From assembly GCA_021153325.1 (NCBI GenBank), contig JAGKTQ010000010.1, positions 1 through 64,000 of the forward strand: a stretch of DNA of 64,000 nucleotides, given 5' to 3'. This DNA comes from Lachnospiraceae bacterium. GTDB lineage: Bacteria > Bacillota > Clostridia > Lachnospirales > Lachnospiraceae. Below, one piece after another: positions 9,134 through 17,283 of this stretch. Within the stretch, counting starts at the first letter, position 1. Every line of letters starts with the position of its first letter. A program made the position numbers and the translations under genes. The notes beneath the pieces were generated by a model. It was not told where the DNA came from. It did not search any database and saw only the letters and a list, made by a program, of their open reading frames with translations.

Positions 9134-10444
9134 ATGAAAAAAATCATACGACTTTGTATTGTTGTGTTCGTTTATCTTTTTATGCAGTCTTGCTTTCTTT
9201 TTACTTGCTTTGCCGAAGAAACAGAAACACAGGAGGAGTTAAATCTTTACGCACAGTCCGCTGTTTTAATAGATGCAGATTCCGGGAGAGTGCTTTATGG
9301 CAAAAATGAAGATCAGGTAATGCCTATGGCAAGCACGACGAAAATTATGACATGTATTGTTGCATTGGAAAACAGTAACCTGGATGATTATGTGGAAGTA
9401 TCTTCTTATGCGGCAGGGATGCCAAAAGTGCATTTATCCATGCAAACAGGAGAATATTATAAATTAGAAGATCTATTGTATTCACTTATGTTGGAATCTC
9501 ATAATGACAGTGCGGTAGCAATTGCAGAACATGTAGGTGGCAGTGTGGAAGGCTTTGCAAAAATGATGAATCAAAAGGCAAGAGATATTGGGTGTTACGA
9601 TACCTATTTCATTACGCCGAACGGACTGGATGCAACCATAACAGAAACTGGAAAAATTCATGCTACGACAGCGGAGGATCTGGCAAAGATCATGGCTTAC
9701 TGCATCGGAATATCGGAAAAAAAAGAACAATTTTTGGAAATAACAAGAACCACGTCGTATGGATTTTCTAATTATGTAAAAAATAAGGAAAGTGGAGAAA
9801 TGAGTAATGGAAGCCGGTATTTCTCCTGTAATAATCATAATGCATTTCTTAACATGATGGATGGGGCATTGTCCGGAAAGACCGGATTTACTTCAAAAGC
9901 AGGCTATTGCTATGTGGGAGCGTTACAAAAAGATAATAAAACTTTTGTAGTGGCACTTCTTGCCTGCGGATGGCCAAATAACAAAACGTACAAATGGAGT
10001 GATACAAAACAACTGATGAATTACGGACTTGATAATTACGAATATCACAGCTTCGTAGAAAAACCAATCGACGAAAAAGCTTTATCACCGATTGTTGTAG
10101 AGAATGGGCAGACGGATGGAATCGGTGAAAAGGCGTATATTAATATAGAGGTTGCGGATGAAAAAAAGGAGGCGGAATATGATAGCGTGGATCTTGTGGG
10201 TAATTCAAGTAGTGAAGGCGGCAGAGAAGGATTACTATTAAGGAACGATGAACAGATCGATGTAACGTATCAGATTGAGAAGGAGCTTACAGCACCTGTG
10301 GAAGAAGGGAGGATAATCGGAAAAATTCAATATAGTGTTGGGGGAAAGGTATATCTGACGAAAATAGTCATAACAAAGGACTCGGTCGAGGCAATTGATT
10401 TAACGTGGTGCTTTGAAAAAGTATTATGGAATTTTGGGTTGTAA
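9134..10444 (+). CDS. D-alanyl-D-alanine carboxypeptidase, DacF/DacA type (second copy)
   Basis: Second S11 DD-carboxypeptidase of the window (436 residues), only distantly like the one at 860. Signal peptide 1-27 (ends CFAEE). Motifs: STTK at 67-70, SHN at 122-124 (the first paralogue has SGN) and KTG at 249-251. The C-terminal PBP5-like domain is longer than usual, with an acidic insert around 340-370 (EVADEKKEAEYDS...), and ends in a hydrophobic tail for membrane association. A hairpin terminator follows. A role in wall or spore-cortex trimming is known for the family; the specific stage is not determinable here. Confidence 0.9.
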   Translation: MKKIIRLCIVVFVYLFMQSCFLFTCFAEETETQEELNLYAQSAVLIDADSGRVLYGKNEDQVMPMASTTKIMTCIVALENSNLDDYVEVSSYAAGMPKVHLSMQTGEYYKLEDLLYSLMLESHNDSAVAIAEHVGGSVEGFAKMMNQKARDIGCYDTYFITPNGLDATITETGKIHATTAEDLAKIMAYCIGISEKKEQFLEITRTTSYGFSNYVKNKESGEMSNGSRYFSCNNHNAFLNMMDGALSGKTGFTSKAGYCYVGALQKDNKTFVVALLACGWPNNKTYKWSDTKQLMNYGLDNYEYHSFVEKPIDEKALSPIVVENGQTDGIGEKAYINIEVADEKKEAEYDSVDLVGNSSSEGGREGLLLRNDEQIDVTYQIEKELTAPVEEGRIIGKIQYSVGGKVYLTKIVITKDSVEAIDLTWCFEKVLWNFGL

Positions 10445-10467
10445 AAAATGGGTTTTCTTGTTATACT
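10439..10467 (+). promoter_or_regulatory. Promoter-like sequence ahead of trpS
   Basis: TTGTAA (10439-10444), 17-base spacer with TG before the hexamer, TATACT (10462-10467). It overlaps the end of the preceding gene and is followed within 20 bases by a terminator hairpin. Confidence 0.4.
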
Positions 10468-10483
10468 AATTTTCGGTGAAACT

Positions 10484-10514
10484 AAGCGCTGTTGCTGTTA
10501 ACAGCGCTTTTTTT
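10484..10514 (+). terminator. Intrinsic terminator between dacF-type gene and trpS
   Basis: Perfect ten-base stem AAGCGCTGTT / AACAGCGCTT (10484-10493, 10500-10509), six-base loop, then seven T. Confidence 0.85.
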
Positions 10515-10582
10515 CGGAATAGGGAATAAAAACAGAATAGAAATGGCTGTCAGTACGATAGGCAGCGGAATGAGAGGAAAAA

Positions 10583-11668
10583 ATGGGAAAAATTATTTTA
10601 ACAGGTGATAGACCTACAGGAAGACTGCATGTAGGTCATTATGTTGGCTCACTGAAAAGAAGAGTAGAATTACAAAATTCGGGTGAGTATGACAAAACAT
10701 TTATCATGATCGCAGACGCACAGGCACTTACCGATAATATTGAGAATCCGGAAAAAATCCGTCAAAATATCATTGAAGTTGCATTGGACTATTTATCATG
10801 TGGTCTTGACCCTGCAAAATCAACCTTATTTATTCAGTCTCAGATTTCAGAACTTTGTGAGCTTACTTTCTATTACATGGATCTCGTTACTGTTTCCAGA
10901 TTACAGAGAAATCCTACTGTAAAAGCAGAAATACAAATGCGTAATTTTGAAGCAAGCATTCCAGTAGGTTTCTTTACTTATCCGATCAGTCAGGCAGCAG
11001 ATATTACAGCTTTTAAAGCAACGACAGTTCCAGTCGGAGATGATCAGCTTCCAATGATCGAGCAGACAAGAGAGATCGTACGAAAATTCAATGCAGTCTA
11101 TTCAGATGTGTTAGTAGAGCCAGAAGCACTTTTGCCACAAAATCAGGCATGTATGCGTTTACCTGGTATTGATGGAAAAGCAAAAATGAGTAAATCTTTA
11201 GGAAACTGCATTTATCTTGCAGATACAGCAGATGAAGTAAAGAAAAAGATCATGAGCATGTATACAGATCCGACTCATTTGCAGGTAAGCGATCCGGGTC
11301 ATCTTGAAGGAAATACCGTATTTACTTATTTGGATGCTTTTTGTAAAGATGAGCACTTTGAACGTTACCTTCCGGAATATGCAAACCTTGATGAATTAAA
11401 GGAGCATTATCAGAGAGGTGGACTGGGAGATGTTAAAGTTAAGAAGCTTCTGAATAATGTAATGCAGGAAGAATTGGAACCCATCAGAAACCGCAGAAAA
11501 GAATTTGAAAAGGATATACCGGAAATCTATAATATACTCAAAAAAGGATCTGATGCAGCAAGAGAAGTGGCAGCACAGACCTTGAGTGAAGTGAAGAGTG
11601 CAATGCGTATCAATTACTTTGATGATATAGAATTGATCAAAACGCAGGCTGCAAAATATGGTGAATAA
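10583..11668 (+). CDS. trpS: Tryptophan--tRNA ligase
   Basis: Class I aminoacyl-tRNA synthetase charging tRNA-Trp. The HIGH-type motif is LHVGH at residues 15-19 and the KMSKS loop is exact at 201-205. Sequences such as SRLQRNPTVK and TYPISQAADI are typical of bacterial TrpRS. Length 361 is slightly above the 330-340 of many bacteria. GAGGAAAAA precedes the ATG. No full T-box leader is visible in the 138-base upstream gap, only a terminator hairpin behind a promoter-like sequence. Confidence 0.95.
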   Translation: MGKIILTGDRPTGRLHVGHYVGSLKRRVELQNSGEYDKTFIMIADAQALTDNIENPEKIRQNIIEVALDYLSCGLDPAKSTLFIQSQISELCELTFYYMDLVTVSRLQRNPTVKAEIQMRNFEASIPVGFFTYPISQAADITAFKATTVPVGDDQLPMIEQTREIVRKFNAVYSDVLVEPEALLPQNQACMRLPGIDGKAKMSKSLGNCIYLADTADEVKKKIMSMYTDPTHLQVSDPGHLEGNTVFTYLDAFCKDEHFERYLPEYANLDELKEHYQRGGLGDVKVKKLLNNVMQEELEPIRNRRKEFEKDIPEIYNILKKGSDAAREVAAQTLSEVKSAMRINYFDDIELIKTQAAKYGE

Positions 11669-11747
11669 AAGAGAGTATATATATCGACAAAAAACGTAAA
11701 AAATAGAAAATTTTTACATAAAAATTTCTATACTACTTGTCAAAAGT

Positions 11748-11757
11748 ATGCTATACT
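11748..11757 (+). promoter_or_regulatory. Extended -10 promoter element of the decarboxylase cluster
   Basis: TATGCTATACT: TG plus TATACT (11752-11757), an extended -10. No good -35 at 17 bases. It is the best start-site candidate before the carboxyltransferase operon. Confidence 0.45.
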
Positions 11758-11763
11758 GATACA

Positions 11764-11879
11764 GTACGCAAATTTGTTTATTTTATATTTTTGGACAAGT
11801 TTGGAGTAGGCATGTCTCTGAATGGAGAGACAAAATTTGCTGGTATTATTTTTATTAATATAAAATGGAGGGCTGAAAT
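11764..11879 (+). promoter_or_regulatory. Structured leader of the decarboxylase operon
   Basis: The roughly 115-base leader can fold with GCAAATTT (11768-11775) pairing to AAATTTGC (11833-11840) around an inner hairpin GTCTCT / AGAGAC (11814-11819, 11826-11831). I do not recognise a known riboswitch; GGAGGG precedes the first gene. Confidence 0.35.
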
Positions 11880-13310
11880 ATGAGTAATACTTCACAAGCG
11901 AGCGAAAGAATCAACGCTTTGCTCGACGACAACAGTTTCGTGGAGATTGGTGCACTTGTAACAGCAAGAGCAACTGATTTTAATATGAAACAAACAGAGA
12001 CTCCTTCTGATGGTGTAGTGACCGGATACGGAGTAATTGGTGGCAGTCTTGTGTATGTGTACAGCCAGGACGCATCCGTTATGAACGGTTCCATTGGTGA
12101 AATGCATGCGAAGAAAATTGCAAACCTCTATGATCTTGCTATGAAAATGGGAGCACCTGTTATCGGACTTCTTGATTGTGCAGGACTTAGATTACAGGAA
12201 GCAACAGATGCACTGAATGGTTTCGGTGAAATTTATAAGAAACAGGCACTTGCTTCAGGTGTGATTCCACAGATTACAGCAATTTTTGGTAACTGTGGTG
12301 GTGGTCTTGCTTTAATGCCAACTTTAACAGATTTTACTTTTATGGAAGAGAGCAAAGCAAAATTATTTGTGAACGCACCAAATGCATTAGACGGAAATGT
12401 GATTACAAAATGTGATACTTCTTCTGCAACATTCCAGAGCGAAGAAGCTGGAATTGTAGATGTAGTAGCAGATGAAGCAACTATTTTTGCAAAGATCAGA
12501 GAATTAGTTTCTTTACTTCCTTCTAACAATGAAGATGACGCAGCTTATGAAGATTGTACAGATGATCTGAACAGAGCATGTGAAAATATGGAAGGCTGTG
12601 TAGGAGATACTTTAATCGCATTATCTCAGATCTCTGATAATGGAAGAGTATTTGAAGTAAAAGAAAACTGTGCAAAAGATATGGTGACTGCATTTATCAA
12701 ATTGAACGGAATGACAGTTGGCGCTGTAGCTAACCGTACAGAAGTTTATGGAGAAGATGGAACAGTAACAGAGAAATTTGACGCTGTTTTATCTCCAAAG
12801 GGATGTGACAAGGCAGCAGATTTTGTAAATTTCTGTGATGCTTTTGAAATTCCAGTGCTTACTCTTACAAATGTGAAGGGATTTGCAGCAACTACATGTG
12901 CAGAAAAGAAAATTGCGAAAGCAGCAGCACGTCTTACATATGCATTTGCAAATGCAACTGTGCCGAAAGTAAATGTAGTAATCGGAAAAGCTTTCGGAAG
13001 CGCTTATGTGACAATGAATTCCAAAGCAATCGGAGCGGACATGACTTATGCTTGGGAAAGTGCTGAAATTGGTACAATGGAAGCTGAATTTGCAGCGAAG
13101 ATCATGTACGAAGGTCAGGGCGCAGATGTTATTAAAGAAAAAGCAGCAGAATACAAAGAACTTCAGACAAGTGTATCCAGCGCAGCCAAGAGAGGATATG
13201 TAGACAGCATCATTGCACCGGCTGATACAAGAAAATATGTAATCAGTGCATTTGAAATGTTGTTTACAAAAAGAGAAGAACGTCCGGCAAAAAAACATGG
13301 TACAGTTTAG
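11880..13310 (+). CDS. Acyl-CoA carboxyltransferase (MmdA / 12S transcarboxylase-like)
   Basis: Carboxyl transferase domain protein of 476 residues, with the two crotonase-like halves of the PCC-beta/MmdA/12S family. The oxyanion-forming glycine stretches are visible (GNCGGGLALMP in the N half; VIGKAFGSAYVTMNSKAIGAD in the C half), as are the start SERINALLDDNSFVEIG and the phrase GVVTGYGVIGG. It would move a carboxyl group between an acyl-CoA and the biotin carrier at 14108. It is shorter and more divergent than MmdA (about 510), so the CoA substrate (methylmalonyl-, malonyl-, glutaconyl-) is open. First gene of a five-gene operon. Confidence 0.85.
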   Translation: MSNTSQASERINALLDDNSFVEIGALVTARATDFNMKQTETPSDGVVTGYGVIGGSLVYVYSQDASVMNGSIGEMHAKKIANLYDLAMKMGAPVIGLLDCAGLRLQEATDALNGFGEIYKKQALASGVIPQITAIFGNCGGGLALMPTLTDFTFMEESKAKLFVNAPNALDGNVITKCDTSSATFQSEEAGIVDVVADEATIFAKIRELVSLLPSNNEDDAAYEDCTDDLNRACENMEGCVGDTLIALSQISDNGRVFEVKENCAKDMVTAFIKLNGMTVGAVANRTEVYGEDGTVTEKFDAVLSPKGCDKAADFVNFCDAFEIPVLTLTNVKGFAATTCAEKKIAKAAARLTYAFANATVPKVNVVIGKAFGSAYVTMNSKAIGADMTYAWESAEIGTMEAEFAAKIMYEGQGADVIKEKAAEYKELQTSVSSAAKRGYVDSIIAPADTRKYVISAFEMLFTKREERPAKKHGTV

Positions 13311-13328
13311 GAAAGGATGATACTTAAT

Positions 13329-14090
13329 ATGAAAAAAAGTTTATTAGTATTAGGTATGATTACTTGTATCTTTGGTCTTACTGCTTGCGGAACTGAAAAA
13401 GAAGATGATTCTATTATGACAGTAGAAGAAGCAGTAACAACTGGTGAAGCATATGTACAGAAAGCCGTTGACATTTTTGAAAGTGGTTCTTTGGAGGAGT
13501 ATGCGGAGGATGAAGAGTATACGCTTTTTGCAGAAGCAGTAGAAAGTCTTGAAAGTGCATCCGAAGATATGGGTAGTTATATTGGTATGGTGAGTTCAGA
13601 AGCTACAGTTGATGACGAGAGTGCAGTTGTTAGTGTAACTGTTGACGGTTCTGATCACGATGCCGTTATAGAGGTAATCATAGAAAAAGATGGTGTAGAA
13701 AGCATTACTACGAACGTGGAATATTCTTTTGGTGAGTCAATGGAAAAAGCAGCTTTAAATACATTGCTCGGTATGGGAACTGTTTTTGTAGTATTGATCT
13801 TGATCTGCTTTATCATCAGTGGTTTTAAATATATTTCTGTTGTAGAAGAAAAAATAAAAAATAGAAAAGTAAATAATGCAGCAGAAGAAGAAAAAACAGC
13901 ACCAGCTCCAGCACCGGCTCCTGTACCGGTAGCAGCACCAGTACAAGTGGAAAATCTCACGGATGATCTGGAACTGGTAGCTGTTATTGCAGCAGCAATT
14001 GCGGCAAGCGAAGGCAGAACAACAACGGACGGATTGGTAGTAAGATCCATTCGTAAAGCAAATAAGAATAAATGGCAGAATGCCTTATAA
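13329..14090 (+). CDS. OadG-like sodium pump decarboxylase subunit, lipoprotein form
   Basis: Gamma/delta-type subunit anchoring a biotin decarboxylase pump. Unusually for OadG, it begins with a lipoprotein signal peptide (LTAC lipobox, Cys20), followed by an acidic exported domain of about 120 residues, one membrane helix near residues 145-167, an Ala/Pro linker (APAPAPAPVPVAAP) and the OadG-like end DDLELVAVIAAAIAASEG...SIRKANKNKWQ. I start at ATG 13329 because GAAAGG lies at a proper distance; the ATG at 13317 overlaps that ribosome site. It lies between the carboxyltransferase and the biotin carrier, as expected. Confidence 0.8.
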   Translation: MKKSLLVLGMITCIFGLTACGTEKEDDSIMTVEEAVTTGEAYVQKAVDIFESGSLEEYAEDEEYTLFAEAVESLESASEDMGSYIGMVSSEATVDDESAVVSVTVDGSDHDAVIEVIIEKDGVESITTNVEYSFGESMEKAALNTLLGMGTVFVVLILICFIISGFKYISVVEEKIKNRKVNNAAEEEKTAPAPAPAPVPVAAPVQVENLTDDLELVAVIAAAIAASEGRTTTDGLVVRSIRKANKNKWQNAL

Positions 14091-14107
14091 TTTAGGAGGA
14101 TTTTGAG

Positions 14108-14488
14108 ATGAAAAATTATACAATTACCGTAAACGGCAACGTATATGATGTAGTAGTAGAAGAAGGAACATCTACAGGTGCACCTGTAGTTTCCGCTCCA
14201 GTAGCACCAAAGGCAGCTCCGGCAGCAGCACCAAAAGCAGCACCTGCAGCAGCAGCACCTGCAGCAAGCGCAGGTAGCATTAAAGTAGAAGCAGGCGCAG
14301 CTGGTAAAGTATTCAAAATTGAAGCAAATGTAGGACAGGCTGTAAAAGCTGGTGATGCAGTAGTTATTATCGAAGCTATGAAAATGGAAATCCCTGTTGT
14401 TGCGCCACAGGATGGTACAGTGGCTAGTATTGATGTAGCAGTAGGCGATGCAGTAGAAGCAGGCGCAGTATTAGCAACATTAAACTAA
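14108..14488 (+). CDS. Biotin carboxyl carrier protein of the decarboxylase (1.3S / OadA-C-like)
   Basis: Small carrier (126 residues) of the biotin/lipoyl attachment family. A short N-terminal strand domain is joined by an Ala/Pro-rich linker (residues 25-56) to the biotinyl domain; the canonical EAMKMEI motif places biotin on Lys92. It ferries carboxyl groups between the carboxyltransferases (11880, 15730) and the membrane beta subunit (14543). The ribosome site TTAGGAGG is strong. The Ala/Pro linker is typical of swinging-arm carriers. Confidence 0.93.
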   Translation: MKNYTITVNGNVYDVVVEEGTSTGAPVVSAPVAPKAAPAAAPKAAPAAAAPAASAGSIKVEAGAAGKVFKIEANVGQAVKAGDAVVIIEAMKMEIPVVAPQDGTVASIDVAVGDAVEAGAVLATLN

Positions 14489-14520
14489 TGTCTGTACGAC
14501 CCGTTAAGGGCTTGCAGACA
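14489..14520 (+). other. Hairpin between carrier and beta-subunit genes
   Basis: TGTCTG (14489-14494) pairs with CAGACA (14515-14520), with an inner CCC/GGG. No T run follows, so it is probably an mRNA processing or stability element rather than a terminator. Confidence 0.4.
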
Positions 14521-14542
14521 AACGATAACAGGAGGTCAAGAA

Positions 14543-15688
14543 ATGGATTATATAGTTTCTACTTTAAGCAACCTCATTCATCAGACAGCCTTTTTTAACC
14601 TTACATGGGGTAATTATCTGATGATCCTGGTAGCTTGTGTATTTCTTTATTTAGCCATTGCAAAGGGATTTGAACCATTGTTATTGATCCCGATCGCATT
14701 TGGTATGCTGTTAGTTAATATTTATCCGGATATTATAGCAGCACCGCAGGACGGTTCAACTGGTGGATTGCTCTATTATTTCTATCTTTTGGATGAATGG
14801 TCTATTTTACCTTCCCTCATTTTCATGGGTGTAGGTGCAATGACCGACTTTGGACCGCTTATTGCTAACCCAAAGAGCTTTTTGCTTGGTGCAGCAGCAC
14901 AGTTTGGTATTTTTGCAGCTTATTTTGGAGCTATCGCAATGGGATTCAATGACAAAGCGGCAGCAGCTATTTCTATTATCGGTGGTGCAGACGGACCGAC
15001 ATCTATTTTCCTTGCCGGAAAACTCGGACAGACAGCATTACTCGGACCGATTGCAGTAGCAGCATATTCGTATATGTCCTTGGTACCGATTATTCAGCCA
15101 CCGATCATGAAAGCTTTAACAACAGAAAAAGAACGTAAGATTAAAATGGGACAGCTTCGCCCGGTTTCTAAACTGGAGAAGATTCTTTTCCCAATTATCG
15201 TTACAATCGTAGTATGTATGATTTTGCCAACAACAGCTCCACTTGTAGGTATGTTGATGCTTGGTAACTTATTCAAAGAATCTGGTGTAGTAAGACAGTT
15301 GGCAGATACAGCTTCCAACGCACTTATGTACATCGTAGTTATTTTGCTTGGTACATCTGTAGGTGCGACAACAAGTGCAGAAGCTTTTTTGAATGCTACA
15401 ACATTAAAGATCGTTGCTTTAGGCCTGATCGCATTTGCGTTTGGTACTGCAGCCGGTGTATTGTTTGGTAAGATCATGTGTGTAGCAACACATGGAAAAG
15501 TAAATCCATTGATTGGTTCAGCAGGTGTTTCTGCTGTGCCTATGGCAGCCAGAGTATCACAGAAGGTTGGTGCGGAGTCCGATCCTACAAACTTCTTGTT
15601 AATGCATGCTATGGGACCTAACGTAGCAGGGGTTATCGGAACTGCAGTAGCAGCCGGAACCTTTATGGCTGTATTTGGAGTAGCCTAA
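14543..15688 (+). CDS. oadB: Sodium ion-translocating decarboxylase beta subunit
   Basis: Integral membrane subunit (381 residues) that decarboxylates carboxybiotin and exports Na+ (OadB/MmdB/GcdB family). About eleven hydrophobic segments. Family signatures are GGADGPTSIFLAGKL (Asp important for Na+ transport), GVSAVPMAARVSQKVG and DPTNFLLMHAMGPNVAGVIG. AGGAGG precedes the ATG. With the carrier and the two carboxyltransferase genes it makes the core of a Na+ pump. The family does not tell the soluble substrate. Confidence 0.93.
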   Translation: MDYIVSTLSNLIHQTAFFNLTWGNYLMILVACVFLYLAIAKGFEPLLLIPIAFGMLLVNIYPDIIAAPQDGSTGGLLYYFYLLDEWSILPSLIFMGVGAMTDFGPLIANPKSFLLGAAAQFGIFAAYFGAIAMGFNDKAAAAISIIGGADGPTSIFLAGKLGQTALLGPIAVAAYSYMSLVPIIQPPIMKALTTEKERKIKMGQLRPVSKLEKILFPIIVTIVVCMILPTTAPLVGMLMLGNLFKESGVVRQLADTASNALMYIVVILLGTSVGATTSAEAFLNATTLKIVALGLIAFAFGTAAGVLFGKIMCVATHGKVNPLIGSAGVSAVPMAARVSQKVGAESDPTNFLLMHAMGPNVAGVIGTAVAAGTFMAVFGVA

Positions 15689-15729
15689 TATTTAAGTATA
15701 TAATATAAAAAACAGGAGGAAACAAGGTT

Positions 15730-17157
15730 ATGTCAGAGCAGGTTAAAAAACCGATTAAAATTACGGAAACAATTTTACGTGATGCTCACCAGTCATTGAT
15801 CGCAACAAGAATGCCTACCGAGTTAATGGTTCCGATCGCTTCTAAAATGGATAAAGTCGGCTATCACTCAGTAGAATGCTGGGGTGGTGCAACATTTGAT
15901 GCATCTTTACGTTTCTTAAAAGAAGATCCATGGGACAGACTCAGAAAATTAAGAGATGAGTTTAAAAATACAAAATTACAGATGTTATTCAGAGGTCAGA
16001 ATATTTTAGGATACAGACCTTATGCAGATGATGTAGTAGAATATTTCGTACAGAAATCTGTAGCAAATGGTATTGATATCATTCGTATTTTTGACTGCCT
16101 CAATGATCTGCGTAATTTACAGGCAGCTGTAGATGCGACAAACAAGATCAAACAGCAGGAAGGAAGAGGACATGCACAGGTAGCTCTTTCTTATACATTA
16201 GGTGATGCTTATACATTGGAATACTGGACAGATATGGCTAAGAAAATTGAAGCAATGGGTGCAGATTCCATTTGTATCAAAGATATGGCTGGTCTTTTAG
16301 TTCCTTATAAAGCAACAGAGTTGATCTCTGCTATGAAGAGTGTAACAAAACTTCCTATCCAGCTTCATACACACTATACTTCTGGTGTAGCAAGTATGAC
16401 ATACTTAAAAGCTGTAGAAGCAGGTGTAGATGTTATTGACTGTGCAATGTCTCCATTCGCTATGGGAACATCACAGCCAGCAACAGAGGTTATGGTCGAA
16501 ACATTCAAGGGAACAGAATATGATACAGGTTACGATCAGAACTTACTTGCTGAGATCGCTGATTATTTCCGTCCTTACAGAGATGAGTGCCTTGCAAATG
16601 GTCTGCTCAATCCAAAGGTTATGGGTGTTGATATTAAAACATTATTATATCAGGTACCAGGCGGAATGTTATCCAACATGGTAAGCCAGTTGAAGGAACA
16701 GAATGCAGAAGATAAATACTATGATGTATTAAAAGAAATTCCAGCAGTTCGTAAAGACTTAGGTGAGCCACCACTTGTAACACCTTCTTCACAGATCGTT
16801 GGTACACAGGCTGTATTTAACGTACTTATGGGAGAACGTTACAAAATGGCTACAAAAGAAACAAAAGCAGTTCTTCGTGGTGAATATGGTCAGACTGTAA
16901 AACCGATGAATCAGGAAGTAATTGATAAAGTTATTCCAGGAGAAGAGCGTATCACATGTCGTCCAGCAGACCTTCTTGATAACGAACTTGATAAGATCGA
17001 GTCCGAGATGAAAGAATGGAAACAGCAGGATGAAGACGTATTATCTTACGCTTTATTCCCACAGGTAGCTACTGACTTCTTTAAATATCGTCAGGCACAG
17101 CAGGATAAAGTAGATATGACTCAGGCAGATACAAAGAACGGAGCATATCCTGTGTAA
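15730..17157 (+). CDS. oadA: Oxaloacetate/pyruvate carboxyltransferase (OadA/PycB/5S-like), no biotin domain
   Basis: TIM-barrel carboxyltransferase (475 residues) that transfers carboxyl between oxaloacetate/pyruvate and biotin. Metal and catalytic residues fit the 5S family: ILRDAHQS (Asp18), the carbamylated-Lys candidate IKDMAG (Lys184) and the His pair QLHTHYTSG (213, 215). The C-terminal conserved carboxylase domain is present, but the protein stops before a biotinyl domain; biotin is supplied by the separate carrier at 14108, as in the Propionibacterium transcarboxylase. Followed by a good terminator, which ends the operon. Confidence 0.92.
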   Translation: MSEQVKKPIKITETILRDAHQSLIATRMPTELMVPIASKMDKVGYHSVECWGGATFDASLRFLKEDPWDRLRKLRDEFKNTKLQMLFRGQNILGYRPYADDVVEYFVQKSVANGIDIIRIFDCLNDLRNLQAAVDATNKIKQQEGRGHAQVALSYTLGDAYTLEYWTDMAKKIEAMGADSICIKDMAGLLVPYKATELISAMKSVTKLPIQLHTHYTSGVASMTYLKAVEAGVDVIDCAMSPFAMGTSQPATEVMVETFKGTEYDTGYDQNLLAEIADYFRPYRDECLANGLLNPKVMGVDIKTLLYQVPGGMLSNMVSQLKEQNAEDKYYDVLKEIPAVRKDLGEPPLVTPSSQIVGTQAVFNVLMGERYKMATKETKAVLRGEYGQTVKPMNQEVIDKVIPGEERITCRPADLLDNELDKIESEMKEWKQQDEDVLSYALFPQVATDFFKYRQAQQDKVDMTQADTKNGAYPV

Positions 17158-17174
17158 TTACATAAAAAGACAAA

Positions 17175-17210
17175 AGGCAGTTTCGGGTAAGACCGAAGCT
17201 GCTTTTTTTT
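17175..17210 (+). terminator. Terminator of the decarboxylase operon
   Basis: GCAGTTTCGG / CCGAAGCTGC stem (one wobble), loop GTAAGA, then eight T. Confidence 0.85.
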
Positions 17211-17212
17211 GC

Positions 17213-17242
17213 TTGACATGGCAGAAGTAAAAAAGGTACAAT
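17213..17242 (+). promoter_or_regulatory. Promoter of the TetR-family gene
   Basis: Perfect TTGACA (17213-17218), 18-base spacer, TACAAT (17237-17242). It begins only three bases after the T run of the preceding terminator. Confidence 0.7.
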
Positions 17243-17255
17243 AACAGTTGTTATT
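17240..17255. promoter_or_regulatory. Palindromic operator candidate over the tetR -10
   Basis: AATAACA-GT-TGTTATT is a perfect inverted repeat (seven-base arms, two-base centre). It overlaps the -10 at 17237-17242 and the start site, so binding would block transcription. Autorepression by the TetR protein encoded next is the natural reading. Confidence 0.55.
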
Positions 17256-17283
17256 AACGTAGAAGACGAAAGAGGTTAAAAAA

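Noticed and set aside
10439..10582. T-box riboswitch before trpS
   Set aside because: The gap is too short and no specifier loop or TGGNACCGCG-like T-box sequence is visible.
11892..13298. Long minus-strand open frames inside the carboxyltransferase gene and similar ones elsewhere
   Set aside because: They lie opposite strongly supported genes, have Cys/Phe/Ser-rich composition typical of antisense frames, and lack ribosome sites.
13755..14316. Ala/Pro repeats in the OadG-like and biotin carrier genes as a DNA repeat element
   Set aside because: They encode normal flexible linkers of biotin-carrier systems; the bases vary while the amino-acid pattern is kept.
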